NCBI RefSeq assembly: GCF_016587435.1
Contig: NZ_BNJJ01000024.1
Coordinates: 69,886 to 133,885 of the forward strand
Source: Dictyobacter formicarum
GTDB taxonomy: Bacteria > Chloroflexota > Ktedonobacteria > Ktedonobacterales > Ktedonobacteraceae
Direction: 5' to 3'
DNA: 64,000 nucleotides
Part shown: piece after piece, positions 17,514 to 26,222 of the stretch
How positions within the stretch are numbered: the stretch's first letter is position 1
Layout: the number at the start of each line of letters is the position of its first letter
Made by a program: the position numbers and the translations under genes
Notes under the pieces: generated by a model
Seen by the model: only the letters and a program-made list of their open reading frames with translations
The model's database searches: none
What the model was told of the DNA's origin: nothing

Positions 17514-17573
17514 ATAGAGAGCCAGGCCGCAGCAACTACCATTAATCAGGTGTGCTGCGGCCTGGCTCTCTAT
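17514..17573 (-). terminator. Long inverted repeat terminating the DDN-type gene
   Basis: A perfect 21-bp stem (17514-17534 with 17553-17573, 18-nt loop) lies just beyond the stop at 17586. It is followed on the minus strand by ATA-rich sequence. Confidence 0.65.
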
Positions 17574-17585
17574 GTTCTGGATGAG

Positions 17586-17996
17586 CTATTTGGTGGGCCG
17601 CTCAAGCGCTATGATGGGAATCTCGCGCGATGTCTTCTTTTGATATTCTGCATACGGAGGGAATACATCTGCTGCTCGGGCGAATGCCTTCTCGCGCTCA
17701 GCGCCGGTGAGGACTTTAGCGGTGGTATTGAATTTCTCGGTGCCAACCTCGACAGTAACTTCGGGATGGGCGAGTATATTCAGGTACCATTCGGGATGTT
17801 TGGGATTTCCGCCTTTTGAGGCAACGGCCAGAATACGATCGCCGTCGGGCACATACATCAATGGAATGATGCGCTGTTGACCCGTTTTGGCCCCGGTAGT
17901 GGTCAGGAGGATCAATGGGGCCCAACCTTCAACCTGGCCGCCATTGGAGCGAAACTCCTTGATAACCCCTTCATTTCTTTCTTGCCATGGATTCAT
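17586..17996 (-). CDS. Deazaflavin (F420)-dependent nitroreductase family protein (DDN-like)
   Basis: 136 residues. LILLTTTGAKTGQQRIIPL followed by GDRILAVASKGGNPKHPEWYLNI is the diagnostic core of the DDN/F420H2-dependent nitroreductase family. Such enzymes use reduced deazaflavin F420 to reduce quinones or nitro compounds. The C-terminal FPPYAEYQKKTSREIPIIAL is also typical. It implies that the host makes F420, as does the PPOX protein at 5253-5675. AAAGG is about 12 nt upstream of the ATG, rather far. It lies next to, but not clearly in, the hydrogenase operon. Confidence 0.9.
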   Translation of the reverse strand: MNPWQERNEGVIKEFRSNGGQVEGWAPLILLTTTGAKTGQQRIIPLMYVPDGDRILAVASKGGNPKHPEWYLNILAHPEVTVEVGTEKFNTTAKVLTGAEREKAFARAADVFPPYAEYQKKTSREIPIIALERPTK

Positions 17997-18051
17997 ATAT
18001 CAGGTTTGCCTTTCTATCTATTGAAGAAAAACTTGTCATGCGATGCATTTT

Positions 18052-18510
18052 TTATTTTATCATATGAGGCTGAGCGTCCCGGCAAATCAGCTCTACTACC
18101 TCTTGCACAGCACGTTTAACGGCTGGCGAGAGTGAGGTTCCAGCACAGAAATTTTCTCCTTCAATGCCATAAATGAGCAGCTTCGGTGGCAGTTTGTTTA
18201 GTGCCCGGGCCAGTTGAATGGCTTCCCAGACACCAAATGCATGCGACGAGCAAAGAGTGAGATCAGAAGGCGCTATATTTGAGTGGAGATCAAGGCGATG
18301 CACCGTTCCTGGAGTTGCCCCCGACGAAACAGCATCGATCAGGATGATCCATTCAGCTTGCGTCCAGGTATCCAGCAGCCACGCGCCGTCGCCATCAGAC
18401 TCAAGGCAGATCACGTCGTCTGGTAGTTGCTTCTCTTTCAGCGCCTGGATGACAAGCAGTCCCGCGCCATCATCGCTGCGATAGCTGTTGCCAATCCCGA
18501 TCACTAGCAT
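18052..18510 (-). CDS. [NiFe]-hydrogenase maturation endopeptidase (HycI/HoxW-like)
   Basis: 152 residues. The N-terminal LVIGIGNSYRSDDGAG carries the Asp that contacts Ni in the immature large subunit; LIDAVSSG and SSHAFGVWEAI supply the remaining metal-site Asp and His. The enzyme clips the C-terminal extension of the large subunit after the active site is loaded. It is the last gene of the hydrogenase operon, 30 nt downstream of the large-subunit stop, with AAGGAGG before the ATG, which matches its likely substrate encoded immediately upstream. Confidence 0.93.
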   Translation of the reverse strand: MLVIGIGNSYRSDDGAGLLVIQALKEKQLPDDVICLESDGDGAWLLDTWTQAEWIILIDAVSSGATPGTVHRLDLHSNIAPSDLTLCSSHAFGVWEAIQLARALNKLPPKLLIYGIEGENFCAGTSLSPAVKRAVQEVVELICRDAQPHMIK

Positions 18511-18540
18511 ACGTGACCTCCTTCTGCGGCCAGACCCGCT

Positions 18541-19830
18541 TTACTCGTGTTTAATATGGACATGCAAAAAATGCGTCGCGCAAGATAGGCAGGGATCATA
18601 ATTGCGAATCGCTTGCTCGCACTTCCAGGTAAGCTCGTTGTCGGGCAGGTGGATGACGCGCGCTATATAATTCCTGAGATCTTGTTCAATGGTCTTTTGA
18701 TTCTGCGAGGTTGGAGGGATGATCCTGGCGTCCCGAATGATGCCTTGCTCATCAATGGTATACCTGTGATAAAGTACGCCGCGCGGAGCTTCAGTACAGG
18801 CATAGCCGGTCGCGTTCCGTGGTTGAAGCGAAATAGCAGCCCGATCAGGAATCTCATACTGCTCAATGATCCTCAAGGCTTCATCGAAGGCGTAGAGAAC
18901 CTCTATGCTGCGCACAATAATGCTTTTAAAAGGATTCAGGCAGGTCGCGTTCATACCCACGGATCGGGCGACTTCTTGCGCCAGGGGCGAGAGGCGGTCG
19001 AAGTTGAGATTGTAGCGCGCCAATGGTCCGGTGAAGTAGGCACCTCTCTCTTTCAGTCGCGAGTGGAGCGCATTTGAATATGGCACCTGCTCTTCAATAA
19101 AATGGTTATCATACTCGCGGGCGCTAATATCGAGACCCTTATTCGAAATCACACGTCCTTCGTTCATTGGATATTCGTCTAGATGGCCGAGCGAGACAAA
19201 TTCATAGTTTTGCTGGAAGTCAGGAAAGGGTAACTGAGCCACCCAGCGTACTGTTTCCAGCGCACCTTCTCTGCCCCGGCGTAATTGTTCTAGCAGCGGA
19301 GCAAATTCCTTCGGCGCGGGGACCTTGTAAAAGCCACCGATCCTGACGTTGACCGGATGCACGGCCCGCCCACCAAGGAACTCGATGATGGCATTGCCTG
19401 CCTTCTTCATCTGTAAGCCGCGCTGCACTATGTCAGGATAGTCCTGGGCCATTTGCCAGACAGAAGAGTAGCCGAGAAAATCAGGAGCATGCAGCATGTA
19501 CACATGGAGCGTATGGCTCTCGATCCATTCTCCACAATAGAGCAGTCGTCGCAGGGCGCGCAACTGTCCCTCCACTTTGACCTGGCAGGCGTCTTCCATG
19601 GCATGCACTGCACTCATCTGATAGGCCACCGGACAGATGCCGCAGATGCGAGCGGTAATATCGGGTGCTTCACCGAATGCGCGCCCACGCAATAGTGCTT
19701 CAAAGAAGCGTGGTGGTTCGATGATCTTTAATTTAACATCCTGCACCAGGTCATCTTTCATTTTAATGAAGAGGCTGCCTTCACCTTCGACACGAGCCAG
19801 GTAATCTATGATAATATTTTTATTCTTCAT
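18541..19830 (-). CDS. [NiFe] hydrogenase large (alpha) subunit, group 3b-like
   Basis: 429 residues. The N-terminal active-site motif is RICGIC (C63, C66) and the C-terminal one DPCLSC (C414, C417), followed by [12 protein letters not shown], a short tail of the kind removed by the maturation protease. [10 protein letters not shown] opens the protein as in soluble group 3 enzymes. The operon set (Fe-S beta, FAD/2Fe-2S gamma, small delta, large alpha) is that of the NADP-reducing group 3b sulfhydrogenase type, so reversible H2 oxidation coupled to NAD(P) in the cytoplasm is inferred. The start at 19830 overlaps the small-subunit stop by 11 nt, implying translational coupling. Confidence 0.93.
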   Translation of the reverse strand: MKNKNIIIDYLARVEGEGSLFIKMKDDLVQDVKLKIIEPPRFFEALLRGRAFGEAPDITARICGICPVAYQMSAVHAMEDACQVKVEGQLRALRRLLYCGEWIESHTLHVYMLHAPDFLGYSSVWQMAQDYPDIVQRGLQMKKAGNAIIEFLGGRAVHPVNVRIGGFYKVPAPKEFAPLLEQLRRGREGALETVRWVAQLPFPDFQQNYEFVSLGHLDEYPMNEGRVISNKGLDISAREYDNHFIEEQVPYSNALHSRLKERGAYFTGPLARYNLNFDRLSPLAQEVARSVGMNATCLNPFKSIIVRSIEVLYAFDEALRIIEQYEIPDRAAISLQPRNATGYACTEAPRGVLYHRYTIDEQGIIRDARIIPPTSQNQKTIEQDLRNYIARVIHLPDNELTWKCEQAIRNYDPCLSCATHFLHVHIKHE

Positions 19831-20599
19831 ACGACGTGCTCTCTCGACGAAATGGCTCAGCATACGCATTAAATGTCCGCAACTGACGCCTGATCTCTGC
19901 GGGTGCCATCCCCCCACGGCGAAAATACCGGCTTAATGACACGAGATTGGGTGTTTCCTTTGGACCATAGCAGCCATAGCAACCCCGGTTAAACGAGGGA
20001 CAGATGGCCCCACAACCAGCATGGGTTACGGGACCAAGGCAGGGCGTGCCATGCGCGACCATGACGCAGACATTGCCCTGTTGCTTGCACTCCACACACA
20101 CGCTGTGAGCAGGGATGTTGGGCTTCCTGTGCTGCAAAAAAGCATTGATGACCTCCAACAACTGGTGTTTGTTTATGGGACAGCCCTGCAGTTCAAAGTC
20201 GACCGTGACGTGAGAGGAGATAGGAGTAGAGGTACCTAACGTCTTAATATACTGTGGAGAGGCATAGACCAGCGTGATAAATTCCTGCACATTCTGAAAG
20301 TTGCGCAGTGCTTGAATGCCGCCCGCGGTAGCACAGGCTCCGATGGTCACGAGATATTTAGAGGCCCGCCGAATGTGCTGGATACGTTCGACCTCCTCTG
20401 GTGTGGTGATCGACCCCTCTACCAGAGAGAGGTCATATGGACCGCTCACTACCGCCCGGGACGCTTCATGGAAGTTCGCGATCTCAAGTGTTCCGGCCAG
20501 CGCCAGCAGTTCATCTTCACAGTCTAATAAGCTCAACTGGCACCCATCGCAGGAGGCGAACTTCCAGACTGCCAGCTTCGGTTTCTGTCCCTGGGTCAT
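19820..20599 (-). CDS. [NiFe] hydrogenase small (delta) subunit
   Basis: 259 residues. The proximal-cluster motif is [11 protein letters not shown] near the N-terminus, with [10 protein letters not shown] and [11 protein letters not shown] completing it; the C-terminal half holds a Cys-rich region ([14 protein letters not shown], then [20 protein letters not shown]) for two further clusters. There is no twin-arginine signal, so the enzyme is cytoplasmic as expected for group 3. The ATG at 20599 sits 1 nt after the gamma-subunit stop with GGGAGA upstream; the longer frame from 20647 overlaps the gamma subunit and lacks homology. It forms the electron path between the NiFe site and the flavin subunit. 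Confidence 0.92.
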   Translation of the reverse strand: MTQGQKPKLAVWKFASCDGCQLSLLDCEDELLALAGTLEIANFHEASRAVVSGPYDLSLVEGSITTPEEVERIQHIRRASKYLVTIGACATAGGIQALRNFQNVQEFITLVYASPQYIKTLGTSTPISSHVTVDFELQGCPINKHQLLEVINAFLQHRKPNIPAHSVCVECKQQGNVCVMVAHGTPCLGPVTHAGCGAICPSFNRGCYGCYGPKETPNLVSLSRYFRRGGMAPAEIRRQLRTFNAYAEPFRRESTSYEE

Positions 20600-20600
20600 A

Positions 20601-21443
20601 TCAGATCTCCCGTTTGAATAGCAGGTCTCGTACCCGATTGTAGGCAATTACAGGACCGTCCTTACAGACAAAAGTGGGGCCATACTGGCAGTGACCACAG
20701 AAGCCGATGGCGCATTTCATATTGCGCTCCATCGAGATAAATATTTGCTCACCTGGAACACCACACTTCTCTAGCTCGGTGGCGGCAAAGCGCATCATTA
20801 TCTCTGGTCCACAGACGAACGCTAGCGTGTTCGCTGGCTCAAAAAGCGCGCGCGCGATCAGTCGGGTCACGACTCCAACACTACCACGCCAGCTATTTGT
20901 GGCCCGGTCAACCGTTACGACGACATCCAGGTCGAGTTGAGCGCGCCAGCGTTCACAGTCTTTGCGGTAGAGAATATCTTCAGGCGTGCGCGCACCATAG
21001 AGCAGGGTAACACGGCCAAATGCCTGGCGATTGGCAATAATCTGGCACATAACAGAGCGCAATGGGGCCAGTCCCAAACCACCTGCCACCAGGAGCAAGT
21101 CTTTCCCTTGAGCTTGATCAAGAGGCCAGGGTTGACCAAAGGGGCCGCGCACGCCAAGCACAGCACCAGGTAGCAAGATTTGTAGCGCGTTTGAGACATT
21201 TCCAACGGCGCGAATGGTATGGATCAGCGGATCCGGGTGATCCGGGTCTCCGCTGATGGAGATCGGTATTTCTCCCACCCCAAATACATACAGCATGTTG
21301 AATTGCCCACACAAGAAGGAAGGGATATTCCCTTTATCTGCTGGCTCAAGATCGAGGGTAAATATATTGGGAAGTTCGTCGAGCCTGCGCTGTATTCGGT
21401 ACCACCGTGGCAGCATGGGATCGTTCCTGTCTACCAGCATCAT
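20601..21443 (-). CDS. Hydrogenase FAD/NAD(P)-binding 2Fe-2S (gamma) subunit
   Basis: 280 residues of the ferredoxin-NADP reductase/sulfite-reductase-B-like family. The N-terminal flavin barrel is followed by the nucleotide-binding block [17 protein letters not shown] and by [11 protein letters not shown]; the C-terminal [14 protein letters not shown] and FVCKDGP carry the Cys ligands of a 2Fe-2S cluster. It exchanges electrons between NAD(P)H and the hydrogenase clusters. Its ATG overlaps the stop of the cNMP-binding gene by 4 nt (ATGA). It is close to the gamma subunit of archaeal sulfhydrogenases; NADP versus NAD preference cannot be read. Confidence 0.92.
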   Translation of the reverse strand: MMLVDRNDPMLPRWYRIQRRLDELPNIFTLDLEPADKGNIPSFLCGQFNMLYVFGVGEIPISISGDPDHPDPLIHTIRAVGNVSNALQILLPGAVLGVRGPFGQPWPLDQAQGKDLLLVAGGLGLAPLRSVMCQIIANRQAFGRVTLLYGARTPEDILYRKDCERWRAQLDLDVVVTVDRATNSWRGSVGVVTRLIARALFEPANTLAFVCGPEIMMRFAATELEKCGVPGEQIFISMERNMKCAIGFCGHCQYGPTFVCKDGPVIAYNRVRDLLFKREI

Positions 21444-21910
21444 CCACCTTCCACTCTCGTCTGATATACGTCGAGCAGTTGTAAGCGCGTCATTTGCAGT
21501 CTTTGCATGATGATGTATGCTACTCGCTTGACGAGCTTGTATCCAAACACATGATCGGTCTCACACATGCGACGCAGGGGCGCTCCATGCAGCGCAATGG
21601 CCTCCACCTTTTCGATGACGTGGGCGCTAAAGTGCCAGCGATACGGCTCAAATAACCATGACCAGCCCAGCACTTCGCCCGCCTCGATAGTTTCGATGGA
21701 AATACTACCGCGATCGGCGGCAAAGGTTTCCAGCACAACTTTTCCTTCTGTGAGGATATAGAAATACTCGGCTGGCTCTCCTTCGTGAAAGATGTACTGA
21801 TTGGAGTCATAGGCAACCGACGTGGCCAGGTCGGCTATCTGGTGGAGATAATAGAGTGGCAGTCCTTTGAAGAAGGGATGGGCAGCCAGGATCTGTTCGC
21901 AAGTTTGCAT
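21440..21910 (-). CDS. Cyclic-nucleotide-binding domain protein inside the hydrogenase operon
   Basis: 156 residues forming a single Crp/cNMP-binding beta-roll: IFHEGEPAEYFYILTEGKVVL, then IETIEAGEVLGWSWLFEPYRW. No helix-turn-helix follows, so it is not a Crp/Fnr transcription factor by itself; the C-terminal helix (LVKRVAYIIMQRLQMTRLQL) could dimerise. AAAGGAG precedes the ATG, which lies 2 nt after the Fe-S subunit stop; its own stop overlaps the gamma-subunit start. A role as an allosteric or assembly partner of the hydrogenase is inferred from position only. The usual phosphate-binding Arg of the cNMP pocket is not obvious. Confidence 0.85.
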   Translation of the reverse strand: MQTCEQILAAHPFFKGLPLYYLHQIADLATSVAYDSNQYIFHEGEPAEYFYILTEGKVVLETFAADRGSISIETIEAGEVLGWSWLFEPYRWHFSAHVIEKVEAIALHGAPLRRMCETDHVFGYKLVKRVAYIIMQRLQMTRLQLLDVYQTRVEGG

Positions 21911-21912
21911 GG

Positions 21913-23058
21913 CTACAACTCCTTTTGCTCACTTTCATAGATCGCGCGCACCTCTTCCGTGATGTCGATGGCTACCGGGCACCAGGTAATGCAGCGGCCA
22001 CAGCCCACACAGCCCGATGAGCCAAACTGATCATACCAGGTTGAGAGTTTATGCGTCATCCACTGCCGATAACGCGCTTTGGGTGAAGCACGTACGCTTC
22101 CTCCATACAGATACGAGAAGTCCACGTTAAAACACGAATCCCACTTGCGCACACGCTCGGTCTCTTTACCTGCCAGATCGGTAGCGTCCTCTACAGTGGT
22201 GCAAAAACAGGTCGGACAAACCATGGTGCAATTGGTGCAGCTCAGGCAGCGTTGTGCCACGTCGTTCCAGCGCGGATGTTCCAGATTACGCGCCAGCAAG
22301 TCTTTTAAGTCATGCGGAGAAGTAGCCATCTGGCGTCCCATCGATTGAGCCGTATGCTCTACCACCTGCTCGGCCTGCGCAAGTTCATCAGCACGGGCCT
22401 GCCGACAATCAAGGGCACACATCACATCCGCTCCCAACTCACTGCCAACCTGGACCACAAAGAAGTGCTTATACGCATCTATGATTTCTGTCAGCGCTAA
22501 ATCGTAGCCAAAAGTTGCTCGCGGCCCAGTCTGCATCGAGGTACAGAAGCAAGTTCCTCCGGCCTGCCCGCAGTTGACGGCAACAATAAAAAGATCCTTT
22601 CTGCGCTCCTGATAGATTGGATCTACATGAGCATCCTGTAAAAACACGCGATCTTGAATGGCAATGGCATGCAGTTCACAGGAGCGAACACCAATAAAGG
22701 CATATTTGGGAGTGATATGATCTTCTTCGACTATATGAATGGAGTGTCCATCGCGCTGTGCACGCCACAGGCGTATGATTGGAGGATGGAGAAATTGCTT
22801 CCATGAATGTGGACCAACTGCGTAGCCAAAGAAGGCATCATCGTGGCGCTGCTTGAGTCGGTAACTTCCTCCATCCTGTTCATCTGTGTAGCCCCTGGGG
22901 AGGCTGGCAGTCGAGGTCAACGTATCATAGACAATAGCCTCATTGCGCACGGTTGGGCCAATCACCTGATATCCTCTGTGCTGCAAGGTTATGAACAGTT
23001 GCTCCAATTGCTCACACTGCATTATCAGCTGATCATTGATGGATGATGAGGAGTGCAT
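21913..23058 (-). CDS. Hydrogenase 4Fe-4S dicluster (beta) subunit, sulfite-reductase-A-like
   Basis: 381 residues. Two ferredoxin-type Cys clusters lie in the C-terminal half: CLSCTNCTMVCPTCFC and CVGCGRCITWCPVAID. The N-terminal half matches the HydB/AsrA family (FIGVRSCELHAIAIQDRVF, then VNCGQAGGTCFCTSMQTG). It supplies the outer Fe-S relay of group 3b hydrogenases. First gene of the operon, with AGGAGG 7 nt before the ATG; the operon promoter must lie in the 23059-23280 interval, where I see no clear consensus. Confidence 0.92.
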   Translation of the reverse strand: MHSSSSINDQLIMQCEQLEQLFITLQHRGYQVIGPTVRNEAIVYDTLTSTASLPRGYTDEQDGGSYRLKQRHDDAFFGYAVGPHSWKQFLHPPIIRLWRAQRDGHSIHIVEEDHITPKYAFIGVRSCELHAIAIQDRVFLQDAHVDPIYQERRKDLFIVAVNCGQAGGTCFCTSMQTGPRATFGYDLALTEIIDAYKHFFVVQVGSELGADVMCALDCRQARADELAQAEQVVEHTAQSMGRQMATSPHDLKDLLARNLEHPRWNDVAQRCLSCTNCTMVCPTCFCTTVEDATDLAGKETERVRKWDSCFNVDFSYLYGGSVRASPKARYRQWMTHKLSTWYDQFGSSGCVGCGRCITWCPVAIDITEEVRAIYESEQKEL

Positions 23059-23280
23059 GATACGCCTCCTGTCCGGCTCAATACCAACCAGGTTTCGTTA
23101 GAAGACCACACATGAAGCTCAACAACCGTAGCCAGAAATCGCTTTTATTGTTTACACGCTCCCATAAAGATTAAGAATACATCCTGAATATTCCACCCCA
23201 CACACGAAAAACTCATCTAGTGACGGGAATTGTTTCGATGTATCTATGATTATTTATTCGGTTTTAGAGCGAGAAGATCA

Positions 23281-23307
23281 AAAACGCCCGCAAGAGGCAC
23301 ACCTATG
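23281..23307 (-). repeat. Dispersed hairpin repeat, copy A
   Basis: Reverse-strand relative of the element at 54809 and 57882: about 20 of 23 core bases agree (CGCCCGCAAG, then GGC.CACCTA.G). It lies between the hydrogenase operon and the VOC gene. Confidence 0.55.
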
Positions 23308-23318
23308 TGTTGCTTTTT

Positions 23319-23365
23319 CGTGCATGCGTAGAAGCGTCCCCCGCGGGCGCTTCTACGCATGCACG
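23319..23365 (-). terminator. 18-bp palindrome overlapping the VOC gene stop
   Basis: Perfect 18-bp arms 23319-23336 and 23348-23365 around a GC-rich loop. The inner arm encodes the last residues and stop of the VOC gene (23353-23365). On the minus strand it is followed by AAAAAGC, not a T-tract, so termination is plausible but not proven. Confidence 0.5.
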
Positions 23366-24036
23366 GTGATGGTGTATGGATAGGGGGAGAGCTGGAACTG
23401 CTCTTCGCGCTGTCCACTGATTACGATCTGGGCGGGGGAGACAACTGCCGATACTGTTTCCGTGGGTAGCCAGGGACGACCTGCTTTCACCACCACTAAT
23501 TGTCCGAAGATGTCGCCCAGATACGCAAAGACATCAGCGATCTGGCCTGGAACGGGATACGAGACGATCCCCTGCTGTTTCTCCAGTTGCGCGGCAATGG
23601 CCGGTACATCCTCTACCGGCAGGCCAATCTCGCTCAGGCGCAAGACATCTCGGGGTCCAAATGCTCCAGGCGTTTCATGATCCAGACCATTATGCACCAT
23701 ATATTCCAGGATGTTGTCGGCGGCATCACCAAAGTAGAACGAACGTGCATTGAGACCCGAAAAGAAGATTTCGTCTTCGCCCGTTTTAGTTGGCAGAATG
23801 GGCATGCGTTGGCCAATCCAATTTTTGGCCTGCTGAAATTTGTTGCGCGGAATCGTAAAGGCGATATGGTAAAGCACCTCTTGCTGTGTTTCCTGAAAAC
23901 TGAGTCGGGTTGTGCCAGCCTGAACAGTGAAAGAAGTGGCCGTCTCAGCGATCAGGGGTAACTCCAATACGGTACTATAAAATGTTTTCTGCTCAGCCAG
24001 ATGTCTGGTTTGTATAGTTAATTCTTGAATATACAT
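23353..24036 (-). CDS. VOC-family (glyoxalase/extradiol dioxygenase-fold) protein, two-domain
   Basis: 227 residues. The N-terminal QELTIQTRHLAEQKTFYSTVLELPL is the first beta-alpha-beta-beta module of the vicinal-oxygen-chelate fold; a second module runs from about residue 125 (LRLSEIGLPVEDVPAIAAQL). Candidate metal-ligand blocks are YHIAFTIP and ILEYMV. Related proteins include CatE-like dioxygenases and bleomycin-resistance-like proteins, but no function can be assigned. AGGAGG precedes the ATG. Its C-terminal codons lie inside a palindrome. Confidence 0.75.
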   Translation of the reverse strand: MYIQELTIQTRHLAEQKTFYSTVLELPLIAETATSFTVQAGTTRLSFQETQQEVLYHIAFTIPRNKFQQAKNWIGQRMPILPTKTGEDEIFFSGLNARSFYFGDAADNILEYMVHNGLDHETPGAFGPRDVLRLSEIGLPVEDVPAIAAQLEKQQGIVSYPVPGQIADVFAYLGDIFGQLVVVKAGRPWLPTETVSAVVSPAQIVISGQREEQFQLSPYPYTITVHA

Positions 24037-24325
24037 GACTTTTCATTCCTCCTGTATAGCTTTCTATCTACTTACTGTTTGTAACCACCCTACCACTCTA
24101 TTCACGTTCATGAATACCACGGGGATAGTATCTCTCACACTTGCTATAGTAACACCGTGCAAAAGGCAGGGATCGTCCTGTACAAACGGGCAATGAATTG
24201 CCCCGATCGAGTCGCATACACCTGAAAGATCATCAACCACAGAGTGACAATCAATAAACCGGTAAAAGGACGTCGCTCAAATTTTTGCCAAAAGAGCAAA
24301 GTAACAAGAAAAGAGACCAAACCAT
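24037..24325. other. Intergenic stretch, no gene supported
   Basis: About 290 nt. A minus-strand open frame running through it (to 24545) contains a hydrophobic tail but crosses the structured element at 24326-24490 and has no recognisable family, so it is not called. Confidence 0.35.
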
Positions 24326-24490
24326 CGTAGGTTCGGCCCTCAGCGGCCGATTGGAGCCCGCCGCAGCGTGGCGACCCCGTATCCGGCCGGTTTGGCTCCA
24401 TCACCGCCGCCCCCTCGACCAGAGAGGGATCCCCCGAGACCCCTTGGAAGCACCCGGCAAGACTTCGCCGCGAAGTGAAGTGATCTCGGG
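24326..24490. ncRNA. Candidate structured RNA element (at least four hairpins)
   Basis: A GC-rich block within AT-richer surroundings folds into consecutive stems: TCGGCC (24333-24338) with GGCCGA (24345-24350); GGAGCC (24353-24358) with GGCTCC (24394-24399); CCCTC (24412-24416) with GAGGG (24424-24428); and CCCGAGA (24433-24439) with TCTCGGG (24484-24490), the last enclosing ACTTCG/CGAAGT (24462-24467, 24471-24476). The first hairpin belongs to the dispersed repeat family. It ends about 120 nt before the MDR gene. It could be a regulatory leader, an independent small RNA or a composite repeat; it does not match a riboswitch class I know. Confidence 0.4.
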
Positions 24491-24611
24491 TAAACGCGAC
24501 GATGAGTACTCGTGTATTTCGCCCATACGATATGGAAGTTACCAACGAAATACATAAACGTGTTAAAAAGGAGAGTTCTTTGCGAGAAAAGAAAAAAGGA
24601 GTTTATTTGTT

Positions 24612-25547
24612 ATGGCAAAACAAGCCCAGGCAATATGTATTCACAATTACGGCGGTCCAGAAGAGCTCAAGCTTGAGCAGGTGCAGGTTCCTGATCCTCA
24701 GACAGACGAGGTGCTCGTCCGTGTTCGGGCCGTTGGCGTAAATCCGGTTGATTGGAAAATTACCGAGGGATGGTTAAAAGATGTCCTATCGATACAGTTC
24801 CCCTACATACCCGGTCGCGACATCGCGGGTATCGTTGAAGAGGTGGGTCCTGGAGTAACGGCTTTCCAGAAAGGACAGGCGGTTTTTGGGCAGAGCGCCA
24901 AAGGTGGATATGCCGAGTATACTCCTGCTTCGATTAATACCCTGGCGCTAAAACCTGACGCCATCAGCTTTGAAGAGGCTGCGACCATCCCCGTGGGAGC
25001 AACGACTGCATGGCAGGGTCTCTTTGACCACGGCAACCTTCAGCCGGGACAGACCGTTCTCATCCAGGGTGCCTCTGGTGGCGTTGGCCTGTTCGCGGTC
25101 CAGTTCGCCCATTGGAAGGGGGCACGTGTCATCGGCACCACCTCAAGCGCGAGCGTCGATTTTGTGCGTTCGCTTGGCGCCGATACCGTGATTGATTATA
25201 CATCCACATCTGTCGAGCAGGCCGTTCATGACGTGGACCTTGTCTTCGATACCGTGGGGGGCCCAACGCTTGCCTCATCGCTCAAGGCACTGAAAAACGG
25301 AGGCACTCTGGTAACGATCGCGGGTCAGCCAGAGGAGGCGCAGGTGCGGGAGAAAAATGCACGTGTTGAGTGGTTCTCAGCCCAGGTCTCTCACGACCTC
25401 TTAGCAACCTTCGCAAAACTAATAGAAGAGGGGCAACTGAAAGTCGTGATTGAAGCTACTTATCCTCTCGCCGAGGCGGCTCAGGCGCATCAACGCAGCA
25501 AAACCGGCCATGGTCGGGGCCGTATTGTCCTCAAAGTCGCCGACTGA
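24612..25547 (+). CDS. Zinc-free MDR-family NADP-dependent quinone/enone reductase
   Basis: 311 residues. The GroES-like domain (residues 1-120) includes VGVNPVDWKITEGW and IPGRDIAGIVEEVGPGV; the Rossmann domain has the NADPH loop VLIQGASGGVGLFAVQFA. The zinc-ligand Cys residues of alcohol dehydrogenases are absent, placing it with quinone oxidoreductases (QorA/zeta-crystallin type). It likely reduces quinones or alpha,beta-unsaturated carbonyls in the cytoplasm. AAAGGAG is about 12 nt upstream. It is monocistronic, with a strong terminator. Confidence 0.92.
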   Translation: MAKQAQAICIHNYGGPEELKLEQVQVPDPQTDEVLVRVRAVGVNPVDWKITEGWLKDVLSIQFPYIPGRDIAGIVEEVGPGVTAFQKGQAVFGQSAKGGYAEYTPASINTLALKPDAISFEEAATIPVGATTAWQGLFDHGNLQPGQTVLIQGASGGVGLFAVQFAHWKGARVIGTTSSASVDFVRSLGADTVIDYTSTSVEQAVHDVDLVFDTVGGPTLASSLKALKNGGTLVTIAGQPEEAQVREKNARVEWFSAQVSHDLLATFAKLIEEGQLKVVIEATYPLAEAAQAHQRSKTGHGRGRIVLKVAD

Positions 25548-25636
25548 CATCTAACAACAGTGACGGCACCACTATTCACCTGAAACCGGGCGCGGCCTTT
25601 GATCAGGGGATGATGTAGGAGAGAAAATAAAAAGGC

Positions 25637-25676
25637 AGAGCTTCATAAGAGCCATTAATGGCTCTTATGAAGCTCT
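25637..25676 (+). terminator. Terminator after the MDR gene
   Basis: A perfect 18-bp stem (25637-25654 with 25659-25676) with a TTAA loop, followed by TTGCTTTCT. It lies 89 nt after the stop and 35 nt before the convergent hypothetical gene's stop, so it may serve both. Confidence 0.8.
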
Positions 25677-25710
25677 TTGCTTTCTGCTATAGCAACCGCG
25701 ATAAACTATG

Positions 25711-26055
25711 TTACAAATTCATAGCTATTTTCTTTCGGCCAACTTTTTGTGCATTTTTTGAATGCTCGTGGCAGGGCGGCAGCTTCCCCTGGCAGTGTAA
25801 CCATAGAGCTGGCGTCTCCTCCGACACATCCAATAGATAAATGGCTGTCTCACAACTATCGACGACCATGCGCGACATCTTTTGTAGAAAATGGGGCGCC
25901 TTCTTGTTGAGATGTTTGATTAGCTCTTCCGCCTTCCATCCTTTGGCATCGATATCAGAAAGAGTGATAATCTCCAGGTTGATATCGATGACATGCTTGG
26001 GGTATCTACTATTTAACCCTTGTAAGCATACGCTAAGAATATCTTCTAAATACAT
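25711..26055 (-). CDS. Hypothetical protein, 114 residues
   Basis: Not recognised. It is supported as real by AGGAGG 9 nt before the ATG and by an opening pattern that looks like a folded domain (MYLEDILSVCLQGLNSRYP, then VIDINLEIITLSDIDAKGW). The C-terminal third holds three Cys/His-containing turns (SCETAIYLLDV, WLHCQGKLPPCHEH), which might bind a metal, and ends with a basic stretch. There is no signal peptide or membrane segment. It is monocistronic, convergent with the MDR gene. Confidence 0.6.
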   Translation of the reverse strand: MYLEDILSVCLQGLNSRYPKHVIDINLEIITLSDIDAKGWKAEELIKHLNKKAPHFLQKMSRMVVDSCETAIYLLDVSEETPALWLHCQGKLPPCHEHSKNAQKVGRKKIAMNL

Positions 26056-26222
26056 CAGCAGGCCTCCTGTGAAAGATCCTAACGATCACCGCTTCACAAA
26101 TTCGATAGTCATAAGCTACACGCTCTACTATCGTCAACAGAGGACAAGATGTATGTAATTCTTCGCGTGTTCAATCAATATCAACAATTGTCGCCATTAC
26201 CCGCCAGTGCTCCAGCCGGGCT

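Noticed and set aside
24144..24545. Minus-strand open frame of 133 codons with a hydrophobic tail
   Set aside because: It crosses the multi-hairpin block and has no ribosome binding site or recognisable domain; the membrane-like tail could be chance. Left uncalled.
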